Below, in pieces: positions 1 to 9,536 of a stretch of DNA of 64,000 nucleotides. Position 1 is the stretch's first letter. Every line of letters starts with the position of its first letter. Both the position numbers and the translations under genes were made by a program. The stretch covers positions 81,292-145,291 of the forward strand of contig NZ_KB891115.1 of assembly GCF_000373365.1 (NCBI RefSeq), written 5' to 3'. Below the pieces are notes generated by a model. It was not told the origin of the DNA. It made no database searches and saw nothing but the letters and a program-made list of their open reading frames with translations. The stretch is from Parafrankia discariae (GTDB lineage: Bacteria; Actinomycetota; Actinomycetes; Frankiales; Frankiaceae).

Positions 1-84
1 CGAGACGGCGTCCAGGACGACGATCCTGGTGAACTGAGTGCCGAGGTCGACGCCCGCACGGCGGCCGGGCGGTGCCGCGCTCAT
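1..84 (-). CDS. Hsp70-family protein, N-terminal fragment (cut by window edge)
   Basis: The reverse strand from 84 encodes an ATG-initiated protein whose first residues include VDLGTQFTRIVVLD. This fits the phosphate-1 loop at the start of Hsp70/actin-like ATPases (consensus GIDLGT-x-S). Only 28 codons lie inside the window. The start overlaps the stop of the preceding GAP1-like gene as ATGA, so the two are probably translationally coupled and the gene closes the GTPase operon. Family is inferred from this one motif; a chaperone-like ATPase in a GTPase conflict operon is plausible. It is clearly separate from the housekeeping dnaK at 36446. Confidence 0.65.
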   Translation of the reverse strand, partial: MSAAPPGRRAGVDLGTQFTRIVVLDAVS

Positions 85-3000
85 CTGGTCGACCCGGCCA
101 GGCCGGCGCCGGCCTGGCCGGGCGCGCCCGAGCCGGCGGCGATGCCCGCGGCCCCGGTCCGGAGGAACGCCGCCACCAGGTCCGGGCGCACGGCCTGGAG
201 CAGCTTCAGCAGGTGGGCGAGCCGCCCGGACGGCCGCTGCCGCTCCCGGTAGCGGACGATCTGCAGCGCCGCCAACAGTGCCTCGTCCCCGAAGGGCACC
301 AGAACCCGCAGGTCGGGGATCTTGTTGTCCGGGCCCGCCAGCGCCGTCTGGAAGACGTGCAGGGCCGGCGGTGGCCCGTTCGACGGCGTGAGCCAGCTCA
401 GCCAGCCGTTGTCGGGGGCACCCAGCGCGGTGAACACACCCGCCCGGGTCAACTGGATGACCAGGCTGACCGCGGCCGCGGGCAGCTCCCGCAGCGCCGC
501 CTGGACGGCGTCGCCACCACCCGCGAGACGCACCAGCAGCAGGGCTCCCTCGTGCACCCGGGCCACCCGGGCGGCGTCCTTCCCCCCGGTACGGATCATC
601 CGGGCGAGGGCGGGGTCGAGTCGCTCGAAGACCGCCAGGCGGTCGGCGAACGTGACGGCGTCCTGCACGTCGGCCATGGTGCCGTCGGAGAGCAGGGTCG
701 CGAGCGCGTCGGCCTCGTCGGACTCCCGGCCGAACCGGCCGGCGAGCACGGTCTGCCGCCGGCCGCGTGCCTTCTCCAGGCTTCTACCGGCTGTCAGCGG
801 CGAGAGGAAGGCCGGGTTCGCGTCGGTCAGCACCTCGAGCAGGTCGTCGGCCTGGTCGAAGTCCAGCGCGTCGTGCCAGATCGACATCGCCTGTATCAGG
901 CCCGCCGTGTCCTGGAAGAGGGTGCGGGCCGCCAGCAGCCGGCCGAAGTAGTCCTGACCGTAGCCCGTCCGTGGCTGGGTGGCCTCCGGCAGGTCGTCCC
1001 AGCGCACGATCAGCCTGGGCCGGCGGCCGGACGTCTGCGCCCCGGTCGTGAACGCGAGCCGGAAAGGGGCCGGGTCGCTGGCCGCGGTGGCCGCGGTCAT
1101 CCCGGCGAGCAGGCCGGCCGGCAACAGGGCCAGCACCGCCTCGACGAAGGCCAGGCGCTGCCCCACGGACAGCGTCGCCGGGGCGCCCACCACCGACACC
1201 GGCCCGTCGAGCAGGCCGGCCGCGACGGCGGCGACCGCGCCGAAACCGAACGCGTCGACGTCGTGGGCGATCCGGTGCTGGTCGGCGGTGACCAGCGGCA
1301 GCCGGCTCGGCCGGGTTCCCGCCGCGGCCTGGGCCTGGAGACACAGGTCGACCAGGCTGACACCCGATTCCAGGAACCGCTGGTATCCGGTGTGGCAACA
1401 CCAGCCCGAGCCACGCACCGCGATCCGTCCGCCGCCGTCGCCGAACAGCACCAAACCGTCATCACCGGCGGCGGACGTGTACAGCCGGGCGAGCTCCCAG
1501 ATCCCCCGGCCGTCGCCCGAGCCGGGCGGCGGGGCCGGGGCCGGGTCCACCCAGCCCGCTCCGAGCGCCGCCCGGCTGCCCGCGGCCGGCCGGGGCGGGC
1601 CGGCTTCCGGGTCACCGGCCGGATCACCGGCCGGGTCGCCGGCCGCGGCCACCGGGTTCCTCCGCAGCAGGCCGCGTCTGGGCCTGGGCTCACCGATCAG
1701 CTCGCCCAGCCGCTGCCGCTCCTCGGCGCGGCGGTTCGGCGACAGATCGTCCAGGATGGCCGTCCAGAACCTGCGACGGGCCGTGCTGAACGGTGCCTGG
1801 TCGGCTTCGGCCCGCAGCCAGTCCTCGAGTGCCGGCACGAGGGCCGCCGCCCAGCCCTGCCACGCGGCGAGCCGGGCGAGGGTCTGCAGCGCGCGCTCGC
1901 CGATCCCGGCCTGGGCGCCGACCGCGGCCAGATCCGGGTAGCCGACAGCCTCCCGGCCCTCCCAGACGAGCAGCACCTTGAACGGACGCAGCACGGCCTC
2001 GCTCTGCGGCCTCCCGGCGGCGGCCAACCACTCCACCAGCTCCAGCAGCCCGGGCGTTCCGCGGGTGTCGAAGTACCGCACCAGCACCTGCAGGGTGCAC
2101 ACCGGGTCGAGGGCCAGCCTGTCCCGCACAGGTGCCCAGGCGTCACCCTGGCCGGCCGGCCCTCCGTGCTCCCGGATGATGTCCGTGGCGAGGGTGATCG
2201 CGTCCGCCGGCGGCGAGGTGTCGCCGGGCCAGGGAGTCAGCAGCCCGCCGACCATCGCGGCGGACATCGCCCCGGGAGCCCGCTGCAGATGGGGCGCCAG
2301 CTGGTGGTACTCCCGTCCACCGGCGACGCAGAGCTGTACGGCGAGGTCGGCCACCGGACGGGCCAGCGCCGGGGTCCAGTGGCGGGCGACACGCGCCAGG
2401 TCGTCCGGCCGGGCGTGCGGGACGAGCCGCGGCACCAGGATGCCGGCCGGGTCCGCCAGCCCCGGCAGGGCGTCCAGGTAGCGCCGGATGGTCTCCAGGC
2501 CGGCCTCGCCGGCGGCGACCCGGGTGTCCAGGTCCCGCGCGGCGGCCTCGGCGAGGGCCTGGACGATCTCACCGGGGCGGCTGAAGCTGCGCGGCACGGT
2601 GTCCGACGCGAGCCAGCCCAGGAGGGCGCGCAGCCGTGCCTCGTCAGGCTCCCGGTGCTCGGGGGTGGGCACCCAGGCGACGTCGGCCGGCTGGTCGCCG
2701 TCGAGCAGGTAGGTCAGCAGGGCGGCGTAGCGCGCGCCCCATCCGTCGGACGCACCGGGCCCGCCGGACGGACCCGGCGGGCTGGACGGACCCGGCGGGT
2801 CGTCGAGGTCGAAGCGCGGCGGGGCCAGGGGGTCGACCTGCCGGCCGGTGCCGCCGAGCTGCTGCCCGAAGGCGACGCGGACCCGGTGGCTGGTCGTGAC
2901 GTCCACCCAGGTGCCAGCGGCGAGGACACCCTCGGCACCGGCCGGCAACAGCGCGACGACCAGGTCGAGGAAGGCGATCCGGGCCGGTTGGGCCGCCAGC

Positions 3001-3566
3001 TCGGGGACGGCGCGCAGCGTGATCGGGCCATCCAGCGCCAGCCCGGCGGCGGCGATCGCGCCGCGCAGGTAGCGCGGGGCGGGTCCGGCCAGGGCTCCGG
3101 CCCGGCGGTCGGGCCAGCCGGGGACCGACAGGTGCAGCGGCTGCTCGCCGTACATCTGGTGCACCCGCCCGAGGTCGCTCACCGTCACGTCCCGCACCGT
3201 CTCGTACAGCGCCGCGAAACTCCCCAGCCCCCAGCGGAAGTCGTCCAGTGGAAGGCAGAAGAAGCGGGTGGGGACGACGACCCGGTTGGTGGCGTCGACC
3301 GCCGTGGACGGCTCCGCGGGCCACTCACGGATCGCCACGCCCACGTAGGGGGTGTCGCCCGAGGTGGCCGCGGTGAAGGTGATCCAGGGCAGCGCGTCCG
3401 GCTCGTCCGGGTGCTCGCCGGCCGGCGAGCCGGGCGAGAAATGCTGAATGATCCGTTCCAGCGCGGCCGGCCGCAGCCGGGCGGCGGAGGAGCACAGGAT
3501 CTGGTAGTCGTCGCGCTGCCCGGGTTCCTTGCCCAGCAGCGCCCAGTCGAGGTCGACGCCGGTCAC
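81..3566 (-). CDS. GTPase-associated protein (GAP1-like), large
   Basis: A protein of about 1161 residues with no transmembrane segment or enzyme motif that I recognise. The N-terminal region (MTGVDLDWALLGK..., then CSSAARLRPAALER and VPTRFFCLPLDDF) and the long alpha-rich remainder resemble the multidomain GAP1 partners of TRAFAC GTPases in computationally described actinobacterial conflict operons. The assignment rests on memory of the family and on the adjacent GTPase. The start is GTG at 3566: it overlaps the stop of the GTPase gene as GTGA, and the protein-like sequence begins there although the frame stays open further upstream. The stop overlaps the Hsp70-like ATG. Its role is presumably a regulator or platform for the GTPase; this is inference. 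Confidence 0.6.
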   Translation of the reverse strand: MTGVDLDWALLGKEPGQRDDYQILCSSAARLRPAALERIIQHFSPGSPAGEHPDEPDALPWITFTAATSGDTPYVGVAIREWPAEPSTAVDATNRVVVPTRFFCLPLDDFRWGLGSFAALYETVRDVTVSDLGRVHQMYGEQPLHLSVPGWPDRRAGALAGPAPRYLRGAIAAAGLALDGPITLRAVPELAAQPARIAFLDLVVALLPAGAEGVLAAGTWVDVTTSHRVRVAFGQQLGGTGRQVDPLAPPRFDLDDPPGPSSPPGPSGGPGASDGWGARYAALLTYLLDGDQPADVAWVPTPEHREPDEARLRALLGWLASDTVPRSFSRPGEIVQALAEAAARDLDTRVAAGEAGLETIRRYLDALPGLADPAGILVPRLVPHARPDDLARVARHWTPALARPVADLAVQLCVAGGREYHQLAPHLQRAPGAMSAAMVGGLLTPWPGDTSPPADAITLATDIIREHGGPAGQGDAWAPVRDRLALDPVCTLQVLVRYFDTRGTPGLLELVEWLAAAGRPQSEAVLRPFKVLLVWEGREAVGYPDLAAVGAQAGIGERALQTLARLAAWQGWAAALVPALEDWLRAEADQAPFSTARRRFWTAILDDLSPNRRAEERQRLGELIGEPRPRRGLLRRNPVAAAGDPAGDPAGDPEAGPPRPAAGSRAALGAGWVDPAPAPPPGSGDGRGIWELARLYTSAAGDDGLVLFGDGGGRIAVRGSGWCCHTGYQRFLESGVSLVDLCLQAQAAAGTRPSRLPLVTADQHRIAHDVDAFGFGAVAAVAAGLLDGPVSVVGAPATLSVGQRLAFVEAVLALLPAGLLAGMTAATAASDPAPFRLAFTTGAQTSGRRPRLIVRWDDLPEATQPRTGYGQDYFGRLLAARTLFQDTAGLIQAMSIWHDALDFDQADDLLEVLTDANPAFLSPLTAGRSLEKARGRRQTVLAGRFGRESDEADALATLLSDGTMADVQDAVTFADRLAVFERLDPALARMIRTGGKDAARVARVHEGALLLVRLAGGGDAVQAALRELPAAAVSLVIQLTRAGVFTALGAPDNGWLSWLTPSNGPPPALHVFQTALAGPDNKIPDLRVLVPFGDEALLAALQIVRYRERQRPSGRLAHLLKLLQAVRPDLVAAFLRTGAAGIAAGSGAPGQAGAGLAGSTR

Positions 3567-4801
3567 GACGCCGGCCCCGACGCCGCCTGGGTGATCCGGG
3601 TCACCAGGCTCACGATCGGCTCCAGCACGTTCATCGGCCGCACCAGACCGCGGACGCGGGCCTGCCCACCGGTCATCACCACGTTCGCGTAGTCGGCAGG
3701 ACTGAACCTCCCGTCCTGGTCGAGGTGGAAGCCGATGGACGAGGTCGCGTAGTAGCGAACCCGATCCTTCTGGAAGAGTCCGTCGATCGCGCCGCGCAGG
3801 TAGGAGGCGCTCGGCGAGCTCGCGCAGAGCTGCTCGAAATAGCGGCTGGCGACCTTGTCGTCCAGCCTGGGCGACCCGGGCCGGGCAGCCAGCTCGGCGA
3901 GCTGGGTGGGATCCAGTGCCACCCCGAGGACCCTCGGGTCGTCGAACTTCGTGATGCAGACGGAGAGATGGTGCGGCAGCGCCCCGCCCTGGGTGTCCCC
4001 CGCGGCGCGGACCCGCCGGAACACCCGGTTGATCATGGCGTCGAAGTAGGCGAGGTTGTCGCGGTCCTCCCGCTCCCGGATCGGGTCCAGGAGCAGGACG
4101 ATCCCGTCGCAGCGGACAAGGTAGTCCATGAGCTCGGTCTGCGCCGCGAGCCGCGGCCCCGGCGAGGGGCCGGCCAGGGTGCTCGGCCCGGGGTCGTCGT
4201 CGAACCTCAGGTCGTCGCCGCCGCGACCGACGACAGCGAGGCCGTTGCCGACGCCGTTGCCGCGACTGTCGCCGTTGCCGCGACTGTCGCCACGCGTGCC
4301 GTTTCGGGTGTCCCCGGCCCCGGCGTCTCTGAAGAAGCTGCCGGGGACGTCCAGGAAGTCGAGCGAGAAATCGATCGGTCTCGGGCTGCTCGGCCCGGAC
4401 GGCCGCACCCGGCCCTGGAAGTCGAGCCGCAGCTTGGTCGTGGCCTGGGTCGCCTTCGGGAAGGTGTGCGTCTGGAGCAGCGTGTTCTTCAGCTCCTCGA
4501 AGGCGACCTCTGTCGTGGTGTCCCCGTTGGAGACGGTCCACTGGACGGATCTGCCCCGCGGCTGGCGGGCCGCGTGCTGCATGGCCGCGAGCTGTATGAC
4601 GGCCATCATGGTCGTCTTCCCGCTGCTCGCCGCTCCCCACAGCCCGATGCGCACCTGCTTCGGGGACCGCCGGTCCCGCCGGGGCGGGGGGGCCGGCGGG
4701 ACCGGCGGGACCGGGGAAAGCCGGTCAGACGGCACAGTCCCTCCAGACCGGGAGTAGCGACCGCTGGACCCGGAGAACCGGCCGGACGTCGGACGTGTCA
4801 C
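3563..4801 (-). CDS. P-loop GTPase (TRAFAC-like) of the GAP1 operon
   Basis: About 412 residues. After a Pro-rich N-terminus (residues 30-45) come a P-loop GAASSGKT (about 56-63), a G3-like FLDVPGSFF (DxxG) and a G4-like TKFD preceded by hydrophobic beta residues, so this is a GTPase rather than an AAA protein. The start is placed at GTG 4801, which overlaps the previous stop as GTGA; a second GTG lies one codon upstream at 4804, and the open frame to 4873 only adds an Arg-rich shadow of the neighbouring gene. The stop overlaps the GAP1-like start. Families of this kind are thought to act as threshold switches in bacterial conflict systems; the exact subfamily (for example the 'double GTPase' group) cannot be settled by eye. 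Confidence 0.75.
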   Translation of the reverse strand: MTRPTSGRFSGSSGRYSRSGGTVPSDRLSPVPPVPPAPPPRRDRRSPKQVRIGLWGAASSGKTTMMAVIQLAAMQHAARQPRGRSVQWTVSNGDTTTEVAFEELKNTLLQTHTFPKATQATTKLRLDFQGRVRPSGPSSPRPIDFSLDFLDVPGSFFRDAGAGDTRNGTRGDSRGNGDSRGNGVGNGLAVVGRGGDDLRFDDDPGPSTLAGPSPGPRLAAQTELMDYLVRCDGIVLLLDPIREREDRDNLAYFDAMINRVFRRVRAAGDTQGGALPHHLSVCITKFDDPRVLGVALDPTQLAELAARPGSPRLDDKVASRYFEQLCASSPSASYLRGAIDGLFQKDRVRYYATSSIGFHLDQDGRFSPADYANVVMTGGQARVRGLVRPMNVLEPIVSLVTRITQAASGPAS

Positions 4802-6999
4802 CACACACCGCCCGTCGCGGCCCCGGCGGCCGGGCCGGCGGCGCCGGCGGCCGAACTGGCGGCGTCGGTGCACAGCGGCAGCGGCAGCGGCCGGCCGGCC
4901 GGCCCGGCGAGCACCCCCAGCGCTTCGGCGACCTGCCTTGCCGACGCCGTCCCGAGGCGGAGCAGCGCGTCCGCGCCCAGTACGTTCCAGGCCGTCCCGG
5001 CCCGGGCCGGGACGGCCGCGCCCGCCTGGGCGAGGTCGGTGCTCAGTTCCCCCCGCACGGCCACCCGGCGCGGGCCCCGTTCGGCGACCAGGTCGTCCAT
5101 GATCCTTCTCCAGTCGTGACGGACCAGGCAGGGCAGCGTCAGGTCGTCCGCCTCCTGCCTCGGCGGATGCGGCGGCCGGGCGCCGATGGTCACCAACGCG
5201 GCGGCGGCCCCGCGGCGCCAGGGCAGCCGGGCCGCGGCGGCCAGTGCGTCCTCCAGGGCCGCGGCGAAGTCATGCTGCGGTGCGCTCGGACGCCAGTCCC
5301 GCAGCACCGCGCGGACCCGCGTCACCGTTCCCGGCCCCGCGGCGCGCACCGTCGGCTCCCGCCCGCGCCGCGACCGGCCCAGAAAATCGTGATCGTCGAA
5401 ACCGAGCACCGTGAACCGGAGCGACTCCGGGTCGGCGTGCTCGGCCTCGACCAGGGCGAGCAGGTCCTCGACCAGCCGCAGCCGGGGGGCGACGGCCTGG
5501 GCCGTCCCGGCCGTCTCCACCAGGCAGACGACGTCCACCGGGCTGGCGCCGTAGTACCGAGGGAGGCCGGCCAGCAGCTCCGGCCAACCCGAACCCGGGT
5601 TGTCGACCCGGATGCCGTCGGGTTCGAGGAAGCGAACCCGGCCCGGCCCGTCCAGGGCCAGCCGCAGCCGCAGCTCGGTGCCCGGGGCCACCGCGGCCCA
5701 GCCGAGGGCGATCGGCGCCCAGCGGTACGGATCCGAATCGGTGTGGGCGCTGACCGGCCCGCCGGCCACGATCGCCAGCGCCAGCTCGGCCGGAGCGAAG
5801 CCGGGCGCCGTGACGGTGACCTCGGCGGTCGGCGGCTGCCCACCGGTGGCGACGGCCCCGGGGTGGAACAGATCCCGGGTGCGCAGGCGCACCTGCCGGG
5901 TGGCCTGGTCGACCTCCGCCACGACCAGCCCGTAGCTGACGGCGAGCGGCACCCGCCGCAGCGCCGTGTCGAAGGCGACGACGAGGCTCTCCCCGCGGCG
6001 GGCGCGGGCCTGATGAACCCCCGGGCCACCGCCGGCCCGGCGCTGGTTGTCAGCCTGGCGCCGCTCGTGCCCGTCAGCCCCGCGCCGCCCGTCAGCCCGT
6101 CGCGGATTGTCGGCCCGGCGCAGGCTGTCGGCCAGGGCGTTCCCGGCCTGGCTGATCATCGGCCAGTCGACCGCCGGCCGGACCAGCAGGATCTCGGCGG
6201 CCCGCGTCCCGTCCACCGCGGCGAGCACCGGGGCGAGCGAAGCGGGTCGGATGTCGTCCCCCAGGCCGCCGGCGAGGCTCAGGCGGCGGGCGTCCCGGTC
6301 CGCGGGCAGGGCGGGGAGCAGCTCCGACCAGTCCCAGGCCCGGGTCGCCACCGGTCGGCCGGGCACCCCGCCTGGGCCGGGCGCCAGCGAGCTGACGACC
6401 ACGGCGTCGGGCTGGAGCTCCACGACCGTGATCCGTCCGGCCTCGCCCGGCCCCATCCGGCGAAGCAGCGAGCTGAGCACGACCGCCAGCTCCGGCGCCG
6501 ACGGCCGGCCGGACGCGCCCACCGGGCCGGTGGAGGTCGCGATCGCCGCCCGCTCAGCGCCGCGCGCCGCCCGCTCAGCCGCAAGCGCCGCCCGCTCGGC
6601 GGCGAGGGCGGCCGCGCTCGGTGGCCCGCCGTGGACGAGCGCAGCGAGGCGGGCCGGCAGATCCGGGTCGGCATGTTCCAGGGCGGTGTGCTCCAGGGCC
6701 GCGAGCACCCGGGCGACCGCCCGCAGATCGCGGCGGCGCCGGGCCCGCGTCAACCGCTCGTCGAACGCCCGCCGCAGCTCCGCCGTCACCTCGCCGAGGA
6801 CGTAGTCGCCACGCAACTGCCAGCCGCAGCGCGGGCAGGTGACGTCCTGCCGCTCGACCCGCCGGTGGCAGACCGGACAGCCGGCCGCCGCTGCTGCCGT
6901 TGTCGCCGGGGCGGGGTTCCAGGCCACCGGAGTCGTCTCCCCCATCATCTGGTGATCGCGGACATCGCCCGCGCCGGGGCCGGGGGCGACGCTCAGCAC
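4798..6999 (-). CDS. Zinc-ribbon / vWA-like protein of the GTPase operon
   Basis: About 733 residues. Near residues 41-58 there is a CPVC...CPRCGW zinc ribbon. A helical region follows, then a variable low-complexity stretch rich in RRAD/RRAG repeats (about residues 290-330). The C-terminal half holds a vWA-like fold: DVVCLVETAGTA where a MIDAS DxSxS would sit, then FTVLGFDDHDF and ALVTIGARPP. The canonical MIDAS serines are missing, so metal binding is doubtful. The start is uncertain: GTG at 6999 gives the longest form, and ATGs at 6948/6945 are equally possible; none has a clear ribosome site. The stop overlaps the GTPase start, so the two are coupled. Probably an adaptor or sensor in the GTPase system (inference). 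Confidence 0.65.
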   Translation of the reverse strand: MLSVAPGPGAGDVRDHQMMGETTPVAWNPAPATTAAAAAGCPVCHRRVERQDVTCPRCGWQLRGDYVLGEVTAELRRAFDERLTRARRRRDLRAVARVLAALEHTALEHADPDLPARLAALVHGGPPSAAALAAERAALAAERAARGAERAAIATSTGPVGASGRPSAPELAVVLSSLLRRMGPGEAGRITVVELQPDAVVVSSLAPGPGGVPGRPVATRAWDWSELLPALPADRDARRLSLAGGLGDDIRPASLAPVLAAVDGTRAAEILLVRPAVDWPMISQAGNALADSLRRADNPRRADGRRGADGHERRQADNQRRAGGGPGVHQARARRGESLVVAFDTALRRVPLAVSYGLVVAEVDQATRQVRLRTRDLFHPGAVATGGQPPTAEVTVTAPGFAPAELALAIVAGGPVSAHTDSDPYRWAPIALGWAAVAPGTELRLRLALDGPGRVRFLEPDGIRVDNPGSGWPELLAGLPRYYGASPVDVVCLVETAGTAQAVAPRLRLVEDLLALVEAEHADPESLRFTVLGFDDHDFLGRSRRGREPTVRAAGPGTVTRVRAVLRDWRPSAPQHDFAAALEDALAAAARLPWRRGAAAALVTIGARPPHPPRQEADDLTLPCLVRHDWRRIMDDLVAERGPRRVAVRGELSTDLAQAGAAVPARAGTAWNVLGADALLRLGTASARQVAEALGVLAGPAGRPLPLPLCTDAASSAAGAAGPAAGAATGGVW

Positions 7000-7256
7000 G
7001 TCGCCGTTCGGCCGTTCGGCCGGACGGCCGCCGCGAGCCGGGCCGCGACGGGCCTCCGGCCGCGGTGGACGTCCCCGACCACCCGGCAGGCGTCCCGAAG
7101 CGGGGATCCTCGCGCAGCCACGGAGACGGGCCGGCGGGCTCGGGCACCGACACGCCTACCCCACGGAAGGCGGAGCGGGCGGACTGCCGGATGACGGCGA
7201 CAGCAGCCGTGTCCGTGGTCGTTCCGGTTGGGCGCCGGCCGGCGCCGGCGGACCGC
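7000..7256. other. 257-bp gap between DUF4407 and zinc-ribbon genes
   Basis: No credible gene is seen. The stretch contains GGCCGTTCGGCCGTTCGGCC-like short repeats near 7008-7023 and could carry an internal promoter, because this is the only unlinked junction of the operon. Confidence 0.4.
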
Positions 7257-8825
7257 TCAGTGCCCCCATCGACCATAGGTGTCGCCGGAGTCGCCGTCGA
7301 AGAACGGACCCGGGGGCTGGACCGGATCGCCGCTCGGGTAGGGCTGCCGGCCATCGTCCTGCCGCACGGCGGTGACCGGTTGTGACCGGGGACGTCCCAG
7401 CAGACTGTCGAGCCAGGACCGCCGAGACACGGTCTGCTGCGCCGGGACAGCGGGCCCGGTCGAGAACGACTGGGGGAACAGGAACTGCTCCGGGTTGCGC
7501 CTGGCCTGCCGGAGCGCCCGGCGTTTGTACTGTTCGAGGGCGGCCTCGCTGGCCTGCTCGACCGCCTCGGCCCCCATCTCCCAGCCCAGTTGTCGGCGGC
7601 GGTGCAGGCCGGTGTTCTCCAGGATGGTGTCCGCCCGCCGCTGCCGGATGCGATCCTCCTCGGCCCGCAGCCGGCTCCTCCCGTCGAGGGCGACCGCCTG
7701 CTCGTAGTCGGTCGGTGGGCCGATCGAGATGAAGAACTTGACGATGATGGGCAGGCACTCGATCGCCGTGATGAACACCAGCAGGAAGCGGTGGGCGAGC
7801 CCCAGCGCCGGCCGGTGCGCGGTCAGGTTGTCCAGCGCCTCCATGCGAATGAGCAGGCCGTTTTCCTTGCCGTTCTCTTTCCGGAAGCTGTTGACGGACT
7901 CGGTGCGCTGCCCGGTTAGGGTCTCCAGCTCCGCGGACACCTCGGTCAGCCGGGAGCGCGCGGTCGTCACCTCGGCTCCACGGGTGCTCTCGCCCGCCGT
8001 CCGCGCGTTCTGCTGGGCCGTGGTGAGCTGCCGTTTCAGCTCGTCCAGCTCACCTTTGAGGCGATCACGGATCGCCACCTTCTCCGCGTAGGCGGGACCC
8101 CGGCCGACCCTGGTGCTGCCGCAGGTGCCCTCGTTCTCGCAGACGACGTTCTGCTCGGCCTGGTTGTACTCGGTCTGCTTGGCGTCAACCAGCCCCTGAA
8201 CGCGGATGACCTCGGGATCCTTGCTGACGTCCACGGAGGCGTCGGAGTCGATCGTGTTCTGCAGCTGGTCCCGCTCCGCGGTCAGCGCCGTGATTCGCCG
8301 GCCGCGTTCGTCGGTCTGCGAGGTCGCCAGGAACGCGCTCTCCCGCTCGCTGCGCATCTGCGCGAGCTCGGTCGTGATCTCCGCCTCGAAGATGCGCAGC
8401 ACCAGCGGGGTGGAGATGACCACGCCGATCAGCAGCGCGAGAACGAGCCGGGGAAGGGCGACCGGCAGGATCTGGTACCAGTGATCCCGACGCTGCATCG
8501 AGACCACGAGCCACCGGTCCAGGCTCATGATGGCAAAACCCCAGGCCAGGCCGAGGATCAGGTAGAAGAACGGGTTCAGACCCAGCGCCATGCGCAGCGC
8601 GAACGCGCAGGAGATGGCAGCCATGGTCGACGTCGTGAGCACGGCGCCGCCGATACCCACGTACTTCGCCACGTCGGACGGAAACCGGTTCAGTATCTCC
8701 GTGTTGGCACCGGACAGCCACAGCAGGATGCGCGTGACCCGCGACTGGCGGCGGGTGACGTCCGGCGTGGCGGTGCCCGGCGGACCGCCCGGCCCCGGGC
8801 TGCCCAGAAAAAAATTGTTTGACAT
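7257..8825 (-). CDS. DUF4407-type four-helix membrane protein with coiled coil
   Basis: About 522 residues. Hydrophobic segments lie near residues 55-80 (YVGIGGAVLTTSTMAAISC), 85-110 (FYLILGLAWGFAIMSLDRW), 120-150 (LPRLVLALLIGVVISTPLV) and about 335-360 (FLLVFITAIECLPIIVKFF). Between helices 3 and 4 is a long Glu/Arg/Gln-rich coiled coil, the arrangement of DUF4407 proteins. The start is ATG 8825 (MSNNFFLG), chosen over an upstream start at 8846 because GGGGAG lies just before it. The C-terminus is a cytoplasmic, charged tail. It heads the minus-strand GTPase operon and may place that system at the membrane (inference). Confidence 0.7.
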   Translation of the reverse strand: MSNNFFLGSPGPGGPPGTATPDVTRRQSRVTRILLWLSGANTEILNRFPSDVAKYVGIGGAVLTTSTMAAISCAFALRMALGLNPFFYLILGLAWGFAIMSLDRWLVVSMQRRDHWYQILPVALPRLVLALLIGVVISTPLVLRIFEAEITTELAQMRSERESAFLATSQTDERGRRITALTAERDQLQNTIDSDASVDVSKDPEVIRVQGLVDAKQTEYNQAEQNVVCENEGTCGSTRVGRGPAYAEKVAIRDRLKGELDELKRQLTTAQQNARTAGESTRGAEVTTARSRLTEVSAELETLTGQRTESVNSFRKENGKENGLLIRMEALDNLTAHRPALGLAHRFLLVFITAIECLPIIVKFFISIGPPTDYEQAVALDGRSRLRAEEDRIRQRRADTILENTGLHRRRQLGWEMGAEAVEQASEAALEQYKRRALRQARRNPEQFLFPQSFSTGPAVPAQQTVSRRSWLDSLLGRPRSQPVTAVRQDDGRQPYPSGDPVQPPGPFFDGDSGDTYGRWGH

Positions 8826-9536
8826 GACGCTCCCCGTTAACGTCATTACCCGGCACCGCGGCGGCTTGACAGCCCGCCCAGCCGGATGAAGTGGCCCATC
8901 AGAACACTACCCGTAGACCGGATCCCGCGGCCGGCCGCGGCTCGTTTCCGGCCGGCTCGTCACGGCCGGCTCGTTCCGGCCGGCATCGTCACAACCGGCA
9001 TCGTCACGGCCGGCGCCGCGATGGCCGCAGGGCCAGGCGAAACGACAGGTGTGGCAGCGCCCGCCGGCGGAAAATCCGTGCTGTGCCCCCCATGCTGTTC
9101 CCCCGCCCACAGCGCCGCCACCGGGCAGCCGGCAACCGCCCCGGTGTCAGGCTCGATGCCCGTGCCCTCGACGCCCGTCCCCAGATGCCCGCGCGGCGGC
9201 TCCGCCGATTGAACGTACCGCATACTGACGGCGAACCACAGGCGTATTCAGGGTCAGTTGTGCGTTCGGCAGCTGACCAGGCCCGCCGGCCGCTCGCGGT
9301 GGTCCGTGGTTGACCCGAACCCGACCAACGCCGGTGACACGACACAGAGTGACGGCGGACGGGATGACGGCGAACTCAACGACACCTGGCAGGGTTCGCT
9401 GGCTGGATGAATGTCCGGCCGGTACGGGCACGACCGACCGGACGGTTCGCCCCGTCGGTTGCGCCGAGTGGCCACTATGATGCCGTCACCATGACGCGGC
9501 CGGGGGGAGAACGAGGCGAACGGGCCTCACCACGAC
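8826..9536. other. Divergent intergenic region, 711 bp
   Basis: It separates the minus-strand DUF4407/GTPase operon from the plus-strand kinase gene and must hold both promoters. No convincing gene is seen: short frames here are GC-rich with no protein-like sequence. The part at 8940-9015 is a run of imperfect CGGCCGGCTCGT / CCGGCATCGTCAC repeats. Confidence 0.5.
8940..9015. repeat. Imperfect GGCCGG(C)TCGT direct repeats
   Basis: About five degenerate copies of a 12-16 bp unit built from CCGGC(C/T)CGTCAC and CCGGCATCGTCAC stand in the divergent promoter region between the membrane-protein and kinase genes. The repetition is direct sequence observation; a regulatory role is a guess. Confidence 0.5.

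Noticed and set aside
72..3692. A 1206-codon open frame on the plus strand
   Set aside because: It is antisense to the GAP1-like gene. The protein is Arg/Gln/Gly-rich without fold-like patterns, as usual for shadows in GC-rich DNA.
3566..4640. N-terminal extension of the GAP1-like gene to 4640
   Set aside because: The extra 358 codons overlap the GTPase gene in another frame and read as shadow; GTG 3566 with GTGA overlap is far better.
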